DNA from: an uncultured Oscillospiraceae bacterium
Lineage (GTDB): Bacteria > Bacillota > Clostridia > Oscillospirales > Acutalibacteraceae
Assembly (NCBI GenBank): GCA_900546265.1
Contig: URCA01000014.1
Coordinates: 1 to 64,000, forward strand
Length of the DNA stretch: 64,000 bases
Direction of reading: 5' to 3'
A model generated the notes under the pieces. It had not been told where the DNA came from, did no database searches, and saw only the letters and a list, made by a program, of their open reading frames with translations. Below are positions 41,509 to 49,890 of the stretch, in pieces (within the stretch, counting starts at the first letter, position 1; every line of letters starts with the position of its first letter). A program made the position numbers and the translations under genes.

Positions 41509-43398
41509 ATGGATACCCCCTATTATCTGCAGGCGGGCGAGACGTTTTTCGCCGAGCTTGACCCCCGGCGGTGCATCCTGCGGGTGACCCACCGGGACGT
41601 GGTGTACGCCTTTTCATCCGAGCGGCCGCCGTTTCTGGAGGCGGAGGTGGACGGCGCTGTACAGACCATTCCCTTCGACATGGCCCGCTCCGTCCTTATA
41701 CGGGAATACGCGGAGGAAACGGGAGGCTGCCTGCGCGCCCGGTACGCCGATTTTTACTGCGGCGGAACAAAGCTGCCTCTGTGCGTCGAGACGGTCTACC
41801 GCCTGCGGGGGGACGAGGGCTCGCTGGAATGCGAACTGGAAATCACCGGGGACGAGGCGGGCGCCGTGCGCCGCGTCTGCTTCCCCCAGCCGCTGGATTT
41901 CGACTGCGAGGACGGGGAGGCATACACCGTCCTGCCCATGATGCAGGGCACCCTCATCCCCGCCAAGTGGAAAAATACCGTTAAGACCTACAGCGACGGT
42001 CGGTATTTCGAGTCCGACGGGTACATGCCCTGGTGGGGGCAGGCGTACGGCGGCGGGGCCTGCCAGTGCGTGTGCGAAACCCCTTGGGACGGCGGCTATG
42101 CCCTGCAGCACGAGCCGGGCGGGGAAACGGCGGTGTGCAGTGCCTGGTACCCCTCCCTGGGCCGGATGGCCTACCGGCGGAAATGCCGGTTCTACTTCTT
42201 CCGCGGCGGCGATTACAACGCCATGTGTCTGAACTACCGCCGGATCGTGGAGCGGCGGGGGGAGCTGCTGACCCTGCGGGAGAAAATCGCCCGCACCCCC
42301 TCCCTGGCCGCCCGGATCGGCAAGCCGGTGGTGCACGATTTTCTTTTCGTCTCGGTGGATAAGCTCTCCCCCATGTACCGCCGCCGGCTGCCCCAGATGA
42401 ACGAATATTTCTACTCCTTCGAATACCGCTGGAAGCAGATCGAGGCCCTATTGGAAAAGGGGGCCGCCGGCTTCACCGTCCACCTGGACGGCTGCGGCAA
42501 CCGGGGCTACGACAACGGGCATCCCGATTTGTTCCCCATCAACGAGGCCATCGGGGGCGAAGAGGGGATGCGGCGGTTCGCGGCGCTATGCCGGGAGCAC
42601 GGGCTGCCCTTCGACATCCACGACCAGTACCGGGATTTCTATTTTAACGCCCCCAGCTTCCGCCAGGAGCAGGCGGTGTTCGATCGGCAGGGGAATCTCC
42701 CCGTCCTCAGCCTGTGGCAGGGGGGGCGGCAGTCCCTGCTGTGCGCCACCCAGGCCTCTGACTACCTGGAACGGAACCTGAAGCGCTTTCAGGACAGTGG
42801 CATCGCCTTCGACGGCATCCATCTCGGCTCCTTCTCCGGCGGGGCGGTGGACGAATGCTTCAACCCGCTGCACCCCATGAGCAAGCGGGAATGCATCGAG
42901 GCGCGGCGGGCCGCCTTCGCCCTGGCCCGCAGCCACGGGCTGGCCGTCGGCTCGGACGAGCCGATGGATTGTTTCCTGCCCTGGCTGGACACGGTGTCCC
43001 ACGCCCCCTATTCCCTGTCCCCCAGCCTGTGGAACGGTATCGGCAACGGCATCCCCGTGCCGCTGTTCAACCTGGTGTACCACGACGCGGTGCTGGTGCA
43101 CTGGAACAGCTTCCAGGCCTCCCTGGGCAGCTGGGGCATCCCGAACAACGACCGCTATTCCACCCATGCCGCCCTCAACGCCAACCCCGCCTATCTGTCC
43201 ATCGACGCCGGCGAGGAGGAGATCGCGGAATGCACCGCGCTGTGCGAGCTGAGCCGTTCGCTGGCTTTCGAGCGGATGATCCGGCACGAGTTTTTGTCGG
43301 GAAACTTCCGCCGGCAGCGCGCCACCTATTCCGACGGCACCGCCATCGAGGTGGATTTCGACGCGGACACCTACCGGGTATACCCCGGCAAAAGCTGA
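41509..43398 (+). CDS. Putative TIM-barrel glycoside hydrolase, DUF5696-like
   Basis: 629 residues, no signal peptide, so cytoplasmic. The N-terminal half is beta-sandwich-like. The C-terminal half looks like an (alpha/beta)8 barrel with acidic residues at strand ends: GFTVHLDGCGNRGYDNGHPD, LPFDIHDQYRDFYF, IAFDGIHLGSFSGG and LAVGSDEPMDCFLPW. The last resembles a catalytic-acid region, but I cannot assign a GH family. GGGAGGGG precedes the ATG and the gene is four bases from araC, so it is in the same operon. It probably hydrolyses the glycan brought in by the importers. Confidence 0.72.
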   Translation: MDTPYYLQAGETFFAELDPRRCILRVTHRDVVYAFSSERPPFLEAEVDGAVQTIPFDMARSVLIREYAEETGGCLRARYADFYCGGTKLPLCVETVYRLRGDEGSLECELEITGDEAGAVRRVCFPQPLDFDCEDGEAYTVLPMMQGTLIPAKWKNTVKTYSDGRYFESDGYMPWWGQAYGGGACQCVCETPWDGGYALQHEPGGETAVCSAWYPSLGRMAYRRKCRFYFFRGGDYNAMCLNYRRIVERRGELLTLREKIARTPSLAARIGKPVVHDFLFVSVDKLSPMYRRRLPQMNEYFYSFEYRWKQIEALLEKGAAGFTVHLDGCGNRGYDNGHPDLFPINEAIGGEEGMRRFAALCREHGLPFDIHDQYRDFYFNAPSFRQEQAVFDRQGNLPVLSLWQGGRQSLLCATQASDYLERNLKRFQDSGIAFDGIHLGSFSGGAVDECFNPLHPMSKRECIEARRAAFALARSHGLAVGSDEPMDCFLPWLDTVSHAPYSLSPSLWNGIGNGIPVPLFNLVYHDAVLVHWNSFQASLGSWGIPNNDRYSTHAALNANPAYLSIDAGEEEIAECTALCELSRSLAFERMIRHEFLSGNFRRQRATYSDGTAIEVDFDADTYRVYPGKS

Positions 43399-43522
43399 AG
43401 AGCAACAAATCCATACTATCAGCAAAAAGCCCTGTGGATCCTTTGGCGTAAGCGCCCTATAATTAGGATAATTACCCGACCGTTCCGCCGGGCGGGAAAT
43501 GCGCGCAAAGGAGATGGGCCAC

Positions 43523-44878
43523 ATGAAAACCATAACCGTTCGCTTCGACAGACAGAGCGGACAGGCGGTCAAGCCTGTGCACGGCATATGCAACGGGCCG
43601 CTGAGCGAATCCGGCTTAATCGATACCTCCGCCTTTTATGAGGAAATCGGCATCCCTTTCATTCGGCTGCACGACACGGACACGCCCACCAGCCGGACGC
43701 TGGTGGACATCTCCAGGATTTTTCCGAATTTCGACGCGGACGAATCCGATCCGGCCAATTACTTTTTTGAGCATACGGATCAATTGCTGCTAGCCATCGA
43801 CCGGCTGGGGGCGAAACCGATTTATCGCCTGGGAGAAAGCATTGATCACAGCATTTTCAAGCGGTACGCGCGGCCGCCCAAGGACTTTGAAAAGTGGACG
43901 CGAATCTGCGTGAACATTATCCGGCATTATAACGAGGGCTGGGCCGGTGGCTTTACGCTGGGCATTTCCTACTGGGAAATCTGGAACGAGCCGGATCTGG
44001 GCAATGAAATGTGGGACGGCGGAACGGCGCAGCAATACCGGGATCTGTACAAAACCGCGGTCGCCGGCATCAAGGCGCTGGATCCGTCGCTGAAGGTGGG
44101 CGGCTGCGCGCTCGCCGGCGTCCTGGACTTTGCGGAGGACTTTTTCCGGCAGTGCGCGCGGGAAGCGATTCCCCTCGACTTCTTTTCCTTCCATTTGTAT
44201 TACCGGCGAATGGAGCAATTGGAAAGCTATGTGACGGCCATCGACCGGCTGCTTGCCAAATACGGGCTGTCCCATGTGGAGCGGATTTTTGACGAATGGA
44301 ATTATTTCGGCTCTGACGACATGCCGGACCTGGAGCTGTGGAGGGCCATCCGCGACGCCGGGCGGGGTCTGGTGGCGAAAAGCCTGTTTGAAACGGCGCA
44401 AAGTGAGATCGGCGCGTCCTTCGCGGCGGCCTCGATGATAGAAATGAACCGGCTTCCGGTGGATATCGCCACCTATTATGACGGGCAGCCCAAGCTGCGC
44501 TATTGCGGCCTGTTCGACCGCTATGCGGTGCCGCAAAAAACCTATCACGCCTTTCGCGCGTACGGCCGGCTGTACCGGCTCGGCGGCCGGATAGTCGAAA
44601 CCCAGGCGCAGGGAGAGGGCCTGTACGTCTTGGCGGCCGCTGGGGAGAAAAAGAGCGGGATATTGATCAGCAACTACGGCGGCGAAAGCGATTATTATAC
44701 CGTGGACATGAAAAAGCTCCATCCGGCCAGGCCCATCAAGGCCGAGCTGTATCTGCTGAACCATGACCGGGATCTGGAGCTGGAGCGTATCGAAATCTAC
44801 CACGGCGAGGATGTGGCGCAAACGATTCGCCTGGAGAACCATACGGTTTGTTTGATAGAACTGACCGCCGCGTTCTAG
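43523..44878 (+). CDS. GH39-like glycoside hydrolase (beta-xylosidase/iduronidase fold)
   Basis: 451 residues, no signal peptide. The barrel start PVHGICNGPLSESGLIDTSA and RLHDTD fit GH39. The acid/base Glu is in YWEIWNEPDLGN near 160 and the nucleophile Glu in VERIFDEWNYFG near 263; a small beta domain closes the protein. Members cleave beta-xylosides or related sugars with retention; the substrate here is open. AAAGGAG stands nine bases before the ATG at 43523. A -10 TATAAT at 43458-43463 without a good -35 suggests regulated transcription of its own. Confidence 0.83.
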   Translation: MKTITVRFDRQSGQAVKPVHGICNGPLSESGLIDTSAFYEEIGIPFIRLHDTDTPTSRTLVDISRIFPNFDADESDPANYFFEHTDQLLLAIDRLGAKPIYRLGESIDHSIFKRYARPPKDFEKWTRICVNIIRHYNEGWAGGFTLGISYWEIWNEPDLGNEMWDGGTAQQYRDLYKTAVAGIKALDPSLKVGGCALAGVLDFAEDFFRQCAREAIPLDFFSFHLYYRRMEQLESYVTAIDRLLAKYGLSHVERIFDEWNYFGSDDMPDLELWRAIRDAGRGLVAKSLFETAQSEIGASFAAASMIEMNRLPVDIATYYDGQPKLRYCGLFDRYAVPQKTYHAFRAYGRLYRLGGRIVETQAQGEGLYVLAAAGEKKSGILISNYGGESDYYTVDMKKLHPARPIKAELYLLNHDRDLELERIEIYHGEDVAQTIRLENHTVCLIELTAAF

Positions 44879-44894
44879 CAAACGGCATCGACGA

Positions 44895-44930
44895 AACCCG
44901 CCGACCCTCTCACCGGGGCCGGCGGGTTCC
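44895..44930 (+). terminator. Hairpin terminator after the GH39-like gene
   Basis: Stem AACCCGCCG/CGGCGGGTT, followed by only a short T-poor tail (CCATTATAAAAT). It probably ends the araC/glycosidase side of the locus. Confidence 0.65.
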
Positions 44931-44983
44931 ATTATAAAATGAAAGCACATAAAAATTTTATGAGAAAAATTAGCATCGTTTAC

Positions 44984-45013
44984 TTGACAGCCAGAAAATA
45001 GATATGCTATGCT
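44984..45013 (+). promoter_or_regulatory. Promoter and long leader of the TM2 gene
   Basis: -35 TTGACA (44984-44989), 18-base spacer, -10 TATGCT (45008-45013). A leader of about 160 bases follows before the ATG at 45181. It contains short complementary stretches (TTTTTGTCGA near 45035 and TCGACAAAA near 45130, and a hairpin at AAAATTCCATCCGGGAATTTT's core) but matches no riboswitch that I recognise. Confidence 0.6.
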
Positions 45014-45180
45014 AATGCCAGATCGATTTTTGTCGAAGAAACGCGCGTCTTTTTTCGGTTCGCTCTGAGTAAAATGGATAAAAGGCGCTTGCGAATTCAG
45101 GCCGTGCGGCGGCCTGTCCGCTTTCCTTATCGACAAAATTCCATCCGGGAATTTTGCATATTTTCGTTGGAGGGATTTGC

Positions 45181-45402
45181 ATGAATCAGAAAAGCAAAAT
45201 GGCGGCGGGTCTGCTCGGGATTTTCCTGGGCGCCTGGGGGGTTCACCAGTTCTATCTGGGGGATACCAAGAAGGGCATCATCCGCATCGTCGTTTCCCTG
45301 GTCACCTGCGGCATCGGCGGTATCTGGGGCTTCATCGAAGGGATCATGATCCTGTGCGGTAAAATCACGACCGACGCGCAGGGCAATCCTCTCGCCGAAT
45401 AA
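45181..45402 (+). CDS. TM2-domain small membrane protein
   Basis: 73 residues. The TM2 pattern is clear: two membrane helices (MAAGLLGIFLGAWGVHQFYL and IIRIVVSLVTCGIGGIWGFI) joined by GDTKKG, with the conserved G-W-G-x-H-x-F-Y-L-G motif and the C-terminal GIMILCG. TM2 proteins occur widely and their role is poorly defined. TTGGAGGG precedes the ATG at 45181. It is monocistronic and flanks the prophage module, and it is likely to be host rather than phage. Confidence 0.9.
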   Translation: MNQKSKMAAGLLGIFLGAWGVHQFYLGDTKKGIIRIVVSLVTCGIGGIWGFIEGIMILCGKITTDAQGNPLAE

Positions 45403-45416
45403 AACATACAACGGCA

Positions 45417-45466
45417 AAAGAGCCGGGACAGCGGGATTCTCCCCGCCGCCCCGGCTCTTTGTTTAT
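45417..45466 (+). terminator. Terminator after the TM2 gene
   Basis: Outer stem AAAGAGCCGG/CCGGCTCTTT with an inner GCGGG/CCCGC stem, then TTTGTTTATTT. The A run on its left may also let it serve the opposing transcript. Confidence 0.9.
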
Positions 45467-45519
45467 TTCTTACCAGTCAACGGGCGGATGATGCCGTCCC
45501 TGTATTCCCCGTGGGCCTC

Positions 45520-45720
45520 CTAATCGATGACCTCCATGTCCTCCTCTTTGACGGAAATGGTGGCGATGTTCGGCAGATCGCCGTATTGATCAAAGCAAAC
45601 CAGCCAGCTTCCCTCACATTTTTGATCATAACAGATCCAGCCGTCCATCCCCTTGTGAACGCCTTCCTCCGCGTAGCGCTCTTTTTCCACAAGCAATCGA
45701 ACCCGATCGTATTCTTTCAT
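45520..45720 (-). CDS. Small DUF4926-like protein
   Basis: 66 residues: MKEYDRVRLLVEKERYAEEG, then GMDGWICYDQ, GSWLVCFDQYGDLP and VKEEDMEVID. This is a small SH3-like beta-barrel pattern seen in DUF4926 and related immunity-like proteins; the assignment is by pattern only. TAGGAGG stands eight bases before the ATG. The start overlaps the stop of the 27-codon reading frame upstream (ATGA), so it may be translated by coupling. It lies at the downstream edge of the phage head module and could be a phage cargo gene or a host gene placed there by deletion. Confidence 0.7.
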   Translation of the reverse strand: MKEYDRVRLLVEKERYAEEGVHKGMDGWICYDQKCEGSWLVCFDQYGDLPNIATISVKEEDMEVID

Positions 45721-45800
45721 CCAATCAACCTCCTATGGGGAAGCCGAGGCGAGGATTCGCCGCGAAACGAAGCGGTAAATATATCCGACAGCAGTCCCAT
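45717..45800 (-). CDS. 27-residue ORF, probable N-terminal stub of a deleted phage gene
   Basis: MGLLSDIFTASFRGESS is followed by PRLPHRRLIG and a stop. It has a good ribosome site (AAGGAG, six bases). An M-G-L-L/F-S start is common in the injection or internal virion proteins that follow the hub gene in P22-like phages. The gene would have been cut shortly after its start. It could instead be a leader peptide for the small gene that overlaps its stop. Confidence 0.45.
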   Translation of the reverse strand: MGLLSDIFTASFRGESSPRLPHRRLIG

Positions 45801-45859
45801 AGTTTTCTCCTTCATCTTACACCCGTCTATCTCCAACGGCAACCGCCTGTGAAAACCTT

Positions 45860-47893
45860 TCACCCCAGCAGCCGGTAGAGCAAGGTCACGCCGTCGATTT
45901 CCACCGTGCCGGTGCCCTCCAGCCGCAGCCCCAGCCGCCGGGCCCGCGCCGCGCCGGGGATCCGCCGCAGCCAGCCGCCCTCGGGCGGGAGCAGCACCGG
46001 ATCGGGGCAGACGCCATCCTCGGTGACGTAGGCGGCCATAGCCGGGCGCAGATTGTCCACCGCCAGCCCCGCCCGCACCGAAAGAAACGCTTTCCTCCGA
46101 TCGGGCGCGCCGCAGTCGAACGCCTTGGTGGCCGCCAGCCAGGCCACCGGCCGCTCGGCCGTCTCCCCGTCTACCGTCAGGGGCACCCGGTCGTCGTCCC
46201 CATCCAGGCACATTCCCAGGGTGACGGCGCCGCCCGGCAGTGCCGCCTCGGCCAGCAGGGCCGCGCTCTCCTCCCGGGCGGTCAGCCACAGGGGCCGCGC
46301 TCCTTCGGGAGGCTCCCAGCGGCTCCAGTTCAGCAGGGACTGCGCCGCCGTCTCCCCAGCCGTCCCCGCCAGCCGGCGCAGCACCCCTTCCTCCGCCGGC
46401 AGCAGGAAGAACGACCCGCCCACCAGCAGGACGTACCGCCCGGCATACACCCCCGCCGACGCCTCCCGCCAATCCGCCGGGGCAAACGCGGCCAGCGCCT
46501 TTTCCACCGGGGCGGACAGCTTGCGCACGTTGGCGCGGCTGTAGGCGTCCACGCCCGAGAGCATATACACCCGTCCCCGGTCGGCCCAAACCAGCCGTCC
46601 GCCGCACAGGGTGACGGTGCCCGGCGCGCCGCAGCCGATGGAGCTGTGCAGTTGGGTCACCGGGAAATAGGCCCCCAGGGTAGTCAAATCGGTGATCTTC
46701 TCGGCGTCCAGGGGCCGCTGGACATAGTTGACCGCGTATACCTCCCGCTCCTTGAACAGCACCAGGTTGTCCCCCTGGTGGCCGAAGGCGGTCACCAGCT
46801 CATCCTCCCGGCCCACAACGCTGTAATTGTATTCCGGGAAATAGAGGGGGTTGTTGAACTGGCTCCAGTACACCCGGCCGGGGCAGCGGGGGTTGCCGCC
46901 CAGGAACAGCCGGGTGCCGCCTCCCATGTTGGTGGGATCCCCGCCGAACCAGGTGGAAAAGGTCATGCCGAATATCCGGTCCCGCCCTGTCTCATCGGCC
47001 TTGGAGGCGGTGATGTCCAGGTTGTTGGCCTGCCGGAAGGGGGGCATGGCCGCGTTTCCCGACGCGTCGGTGAACCACACGCAGCCCCGGGCCCGGTCGA
47101 GGTGCAGCCGGTACCCGTCCGCCCCCAGCCCGCCGGCCGAGGCCCCCGCCGGGACGGTGTGGGTCACCGTGCCCGCCGCCAGGGTCAGCGCCGCGGTCAC
47201 CGGCGCGTTATCCAACCCCTGAAGGGGCAGGTAAAAGGCGGAGCATTTGCCATCGGTGGTGTACACCGCCCGGAACTTGGGGGTCAGGAGGTTGCGGCTC
47301 TCCCCCACCCCGGTCTGGATGACCGGCTCCGACGAGGGGGAGGGCACGCCCCGTCCGCCGATGAGCAGCCGAGGTATGGGGATTTCCCCGCCGATGTCGG
47401 TCAGGTTCCCCGCCTCCAGGCGATAAACCTTCCCGCAGCCGAAAAAGACCAGCGGCGCCTCCCACCAATCCACCACGAGGCCGTGATCGTTGGCAAAGGG
47501 GCCGGAGTCCGGCCCCGTCAGGGTCACCGCCCCGCTGGTGCGCACCGTCCCGTCGGCGTACAGGGTGCCCACGACGTAGGAGGCAGCCCCGCCGGCCAGC
47601 CCGCGCCGCTCCACAAACCGGCGCACGGGCTGCCGCTCCCGCATCTCCCGGTCGGATCCGTCCTCCCGGCTGAACAGGCGGGTCACCCCCTCCCCGGCCG
47701 GCCGCCAGGGTGTCGGCCCCGTCTGAAACCCCGGCCGGGTGCGCAGCGCCCCCTCCTGCCACCAGAGGTTGACGCCGTCCGCCAGCTGGTTGTCGGCGAT
47801 GCGGTGGGCCGCGCCGCTTTGGTTCAGCCCGCCGTCCAGGCGGGGTACCGTCAGGCGTTTGACCGCCGCCGCGCTCATCTGACCGTACCGCAT
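45860..47893 (-). CDS. Phage tail-hub/stabilisation protein, P22 gp10-like by position
   Basis: 677 residues, beta-rich with repeated turn patterns (GCGKVYRLEAGNLTDIGGEI, NPRCPGRVYWSQFNNPLYFP, LVTAFGHQGDNLVLFKEREV), consistent with a beta-propeller-like hub. It directly follows the gp4-like adaptor, the position of gp10 in P22-type podoviruses. I start at the ATG at 47893, seven bases after GGAGG; it overlaps the 3' end of the adaptor gene. It is longer than P22 gp10 (about 470). The next tail genes are missing. Function is inferred from order and fold impression, not from detectable motifs. Confidence 0.72.
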   Translation of the reverse strand: MRYGQMSAAAVKRLTVPRLDGGLNQSGAAHRIADNQLADGVNLWWQEGALRTRPGFQTGPTPWRPAGEGVTRLFSREDGSDREMRERQPVRRFVERRGLAGGAASYVVGTLYADGTVRTSGAVTLTGPDSGPFANDHGLVVDWWEAPLVFFGCGKVYRLEAGNLTDIGGEIPIPRLLIGGRGVPSPSSEPVIQTGVGESRNLLTPKFRAVYTTDGKCSAFYLPLQGLDNAPVTAALTLAAGTVTHTVPAGASAGGLGADGYRLHLDRARGCVWFTDASGNAAMPPFRQANNLDITASKADETGRDRIFGMTFSTWFGGDPTNMGGGTRLFLGGNPRCPGRVYWSQFNNPLYFPEYNYSVVGREDELVTAFGHQGDNLVLFKEREVYAVNYVQRPLDAEKITDLTTLGAYFPVTQLHSSIGCGAPGTVTLCGGRLVWADRGRVYMLSGVDAYSRANVRKLSAPVEKALAAFAPADWREASAGVYAGRYVLLVGGSFFLLPAEEGVLRRLAGTAGETAAQSLLNWSRWEPPEGARPLWLTAREESAALLAEAALPGGAVTLGMCLDGDDDRVPLTVDGETAERPVAWLAATKAFDCGAPDRRKAFLSVRAGLAVDNLRPAMAAYVTEDGVCPDPVLLPPEGGWLRRIPGAARARRLGLRLEGTGTVEIDGVTLLYRLLG

Positions 47894-48264
47894 CCGTCGT
47901 CCTCCTCCCAGCCGAACAGGGTGTCCCGCACCCTCAGGGGCCGCCCCGCCGCCCCGGCCCGCTTTTGGTTGTACAGCGCGGCATACAGCCGCTGGCTGTC
48001 CCCGTCCCCCTCCGACTGGGCCAGGAACATGGCCGTGCCGTAGGGCAGAATGTCGGCGCAGGCCCGTTCCGACAGCTCGAGCACGCCGTCCAGCGTCCTC
48101 AGCGGGACGAAAGCGCCCCGCCCCTCGATGTGCCATAGATCGCAGTACGCCTGGTTGACCGCCGCCAACCCCCGGCGCGCCATGGCGGCCTGTCCCCCCG
48201 CGTACCGGCCGGTATAATCCAGCAGCAGCAGCGCCTGATTCAAAACCTCTTGTCCGGTTGCCAT
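47875..48264 (-). CDS. Phage head-tail adaptor, P22 gp4-like
   Basis: 129 residues, mostly helical: MATGQEVLNQALLLLDYTGR, then AAMARRGLAAVNQAYCDLWH and ELSERACADILPYGTAMFLA. The helix pattern with QAY...W and the placement between coat and hub fit the gp4-like connector proteins that close the portal. GGGAGG stands eight bases before the ATG. Its end overlaps the hub gene start. A terminator hairpin separates it from the coat gene. Confidence 0.75.
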   Translation of the reverse strand: MATGQEVLNQALLLLDYTGRYAGGQAAMARRGLAAVNQAYCDLWHIEGRGAFVPLRTLDGVLELSERACADILPYGTAMFLAQSEGDGDSQRLYAALYNQKRAGAAGRPLRVRDTLFGWEEDDGCGTVR

Positions 48265-48285
48265 AGGTGAAGCCTCCCTTTCCGC

Positions 48286-48320
48286 AAAAGGGGCCGCAGT
48301 TTTCCGCCGCGGCCCCCTTC
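48286..48320 (-). terminator. Intra-operon terminator after the coat gene
   Basis: Stem GGGGCCGC/GCGGCCCC, followed on the minus strand by TTTTGC. It lies just past the coat stop and would make coat transcripts more abundant than adaptor and hub transcripts, as phages often do. Confidence 0.72.
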
Positions 48321-48338
48321 TGTTAATTTTATCAATCG

Positions 48339-49250
48339 TTAATATACATAGGCGTATACCGCCGCACTCAGGCTGCTCCGGATAAACAGGTCGTAGTACA
48401 GGCGGTAGTCGAATTTCCAGGCGTCGGCCCCCAGGTTCTGGGCGGGGTCGAAGACGCGCACCTGCTCGGTCTTTTTGACCAGGGAGGCGGCCCGGCGGGG
48501 CATGACCAGCAGCCCGATGTTCTTGGCCCCCTCGGCGGGGACAAAGCCGCCTTCTTCCTGACCGGAGGTCGTCCCGTCGTAGAAGGTGAAGCCCGATTTC
48601 ATCCGGTTGTCCGGCACCGGCAGGACGGCCACCCCGTTGAGGGACTGCACCCGGGTGTTCAGCTCGCCCTTGCGGAAGTCGCTTACCACCAGCTGCCGGG
48701 AGAGCTCGGCGGTGGACTGGAGGGCCGTCCACATGGCGCTGTTGACAAAGGCCACCAGCTCCTCGTCGTAGCCCGCCGCGTTCTGCACCTTGCCCACCGC
48801 GTCGGTCATCATCTTATAGGCCTGGGAGGCGGGGGTACCGGTGACGGTCTGGGATTTGCTCACGGCGTGGGCGGCCAGCTTGGAGAGGATGTAGGCATCC
48901 ATTTCGGGCACCACCTGGGTGCGCACGAACTCCCCCATCACCTGACCGGCCAGGTCGGCGATGCCGGTCTCGTCGTTGTCCTCCCGATCCAGCTGGAAGG
49001 AGCGTCCCCGGTCCATGGCCAGCACGTGGGGCTGGGCCGACACGGCGATGGTGCCCTTGACAAAGCCGTTGTCCCGGTCGTAATCGCCCAGGCCGGAGAC
49101 CTCCATCTCGGGGATGAGCACCGTTTTGGCGCCCACGAACTTGCTGCGCAGGGGGTTGTCGGCGAAAAAGCCGGTGACTGGCTTGGCCGCCACGGCCTTG
49201 TCCAGCTCGTCGGTCATGTTTCGCGCGAGGTTGTCCAGTTGCAAACTCAT
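48339..49250 (-). CDS. Phage major capsid (coat) protein
   Basis: 303 residues: SLQLDNLARNMTDELDKAVA at the start, GAKTVLIPEMEVSGLGDYDR, VMGEFVRTQVVPEMDAYILS and AVLPVPDNRMKSGFTFYDGT. This matches HK97-fold coat proteins of P22/Clostridium-phage type, where an N-terminal arm, E-loop and spine helix occur in this order. I use the ATG at 49250, 11 bases after AAAGGA; an earlier ATG at 49262 overlaps the site. It lies downstream of the scaffold gene as expected. Confidence 0.82.
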   Translation of the reverse strand: MSLQLDNLARNMTDELDKAVAAKPVTGFFADNPLRSKFVGAKTVLIPEMEVSGLGDYDRDNGFVKGTIAVSAQPHVLAMDRGRSFQLDREDNDETGIADLAGQVMGEFVRTQVVPEMDAYILSKLAAHAVSKSQTVTGTPASQAYKMMTDAVGKVQNAAGYDEELVAFVNSAMWTALQSTAELSRQLVVSDFRKGELNTRVQSLNGVAVLPVPDNRMKSGFTFYDGTTSGQEEGGFVPAEGAKNIGLLVMPRRAASLVKKTEQVRVFDPAQNLGADAWKFDYRLYYDLFIRSSLSAAVYAYVY

Positions 49251-49274
49251 GTGAAAATCCATCCTTTACAGTCG

Positions 49275-49445
49275 TTATTGCCAGGCGGCAGAGCGCCGCC
49301 GGTTGGCCGGTAAATATGTATACGCGCCCGCCGTGAGGGGGAAGGCGCAGAAATCAGCGGCTTCCTTGTGGGGGCGAGCCGTGCTCGCCCGCGTTCCCCC
49401 TGTTGCGTAGGGGCTGGCGGGAACCCCATCCTCCGACAGGGCCAT
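49275..49445 (-). CDS. Possible small ORF crossed by a REP-like repeat
   Basis: 56 codons, MALSEDGVPASPYATGG onward, lie between scaffold and coat genes, where a small decoration protein would be expected. The middle (TRASTARPHKE) is encoded by the palindromic repeat at 49372-49390. The ribosome site is a loose G-rich stretch. It is either a decayed small gene or chance. Confidence 0.25.
   Translation of the reverse strand: MALSEDGVPASPYATGGTRASTARPHKEAADFCAFPLTAGAYTYLPANRRRSAAWQ
49372..49390. repeat. REP-like palindrome, copy 1
   Basis: GGGCGAGC and GCTCGCCC flank a 3-base centre, preceded by TTGTGGG. It is a variant of the two copies at 51888 and 52050. Confidence 0.7.
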
Positions 49446-49473
49446 CTCATCGCGGGCACCCCCGCCCCCCTTC

Positions 49474-49890
49474 CTACCACAGCGCCTTTTCAAACGCCCG
49501 GCGGAAGGCCTCCTGTTCTGGCTGCGGTTCGGCCCGCTCGCCGGCCAGCGGGCCGGAGGAGCGCGCCGCCGCCTGCCGCTGCCGTTCCCGCTCCTCGTCG
49601 GCCCGCTGCCGCTCCCGATGCAAAAACCGCAGATAAGCGTCGGCCAGGGGAAGCCCTTCCTCCTCGGCCAGCCGCCGCGCCGGCTCCGGCACATCCTCCG
49701 GCCCCCGGCATTCCGGCAGAACGGCCCGCAGCCGCTCCCATTCCTCGTCCCGGGCGGGGGAGGCGTTCCCATCCGCCGCTTCTGCGGCGGCCGGATCAGC
49801 CGTCCCGTCCGGTTCAGGCGTCCCCGCCGGCGTCGTTTCGTCCATTGGCGGATTCTCCCGCGGGGTGGGATCCGCTATCCTCTGCTTCAT
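49474..49890 (-). CDS. Phage scaffold protein
   Basis: 138 residues, acidic and Pro/Ala-rich first half (ENPPMDETTPAGTPEPDGTA) followed by a charged helix (FLHRERQRADEERERQRQAA). This composition is typical of scaffold proteins, which guide procapsid assembly and are then removed. AAGGAG stands ten bases before the ATG at 49890. The start overlaps the portal gene end by about 77 bases in another frame. Order portal-scaffold-coat supports the call. Confidence 0.75.
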   Translation of the reverse strand: MKQRIADPTPRENPPMDETTPAGTPEPDGTADPAAAEAADGNASPARDEEWERLRAVLPECRGPEDVPEPARRLAEEEGLPLADAYLRFLHRERQRADEERERQRQAAARSSGPLAGERAEPQPEQEAFRRAFEKALW

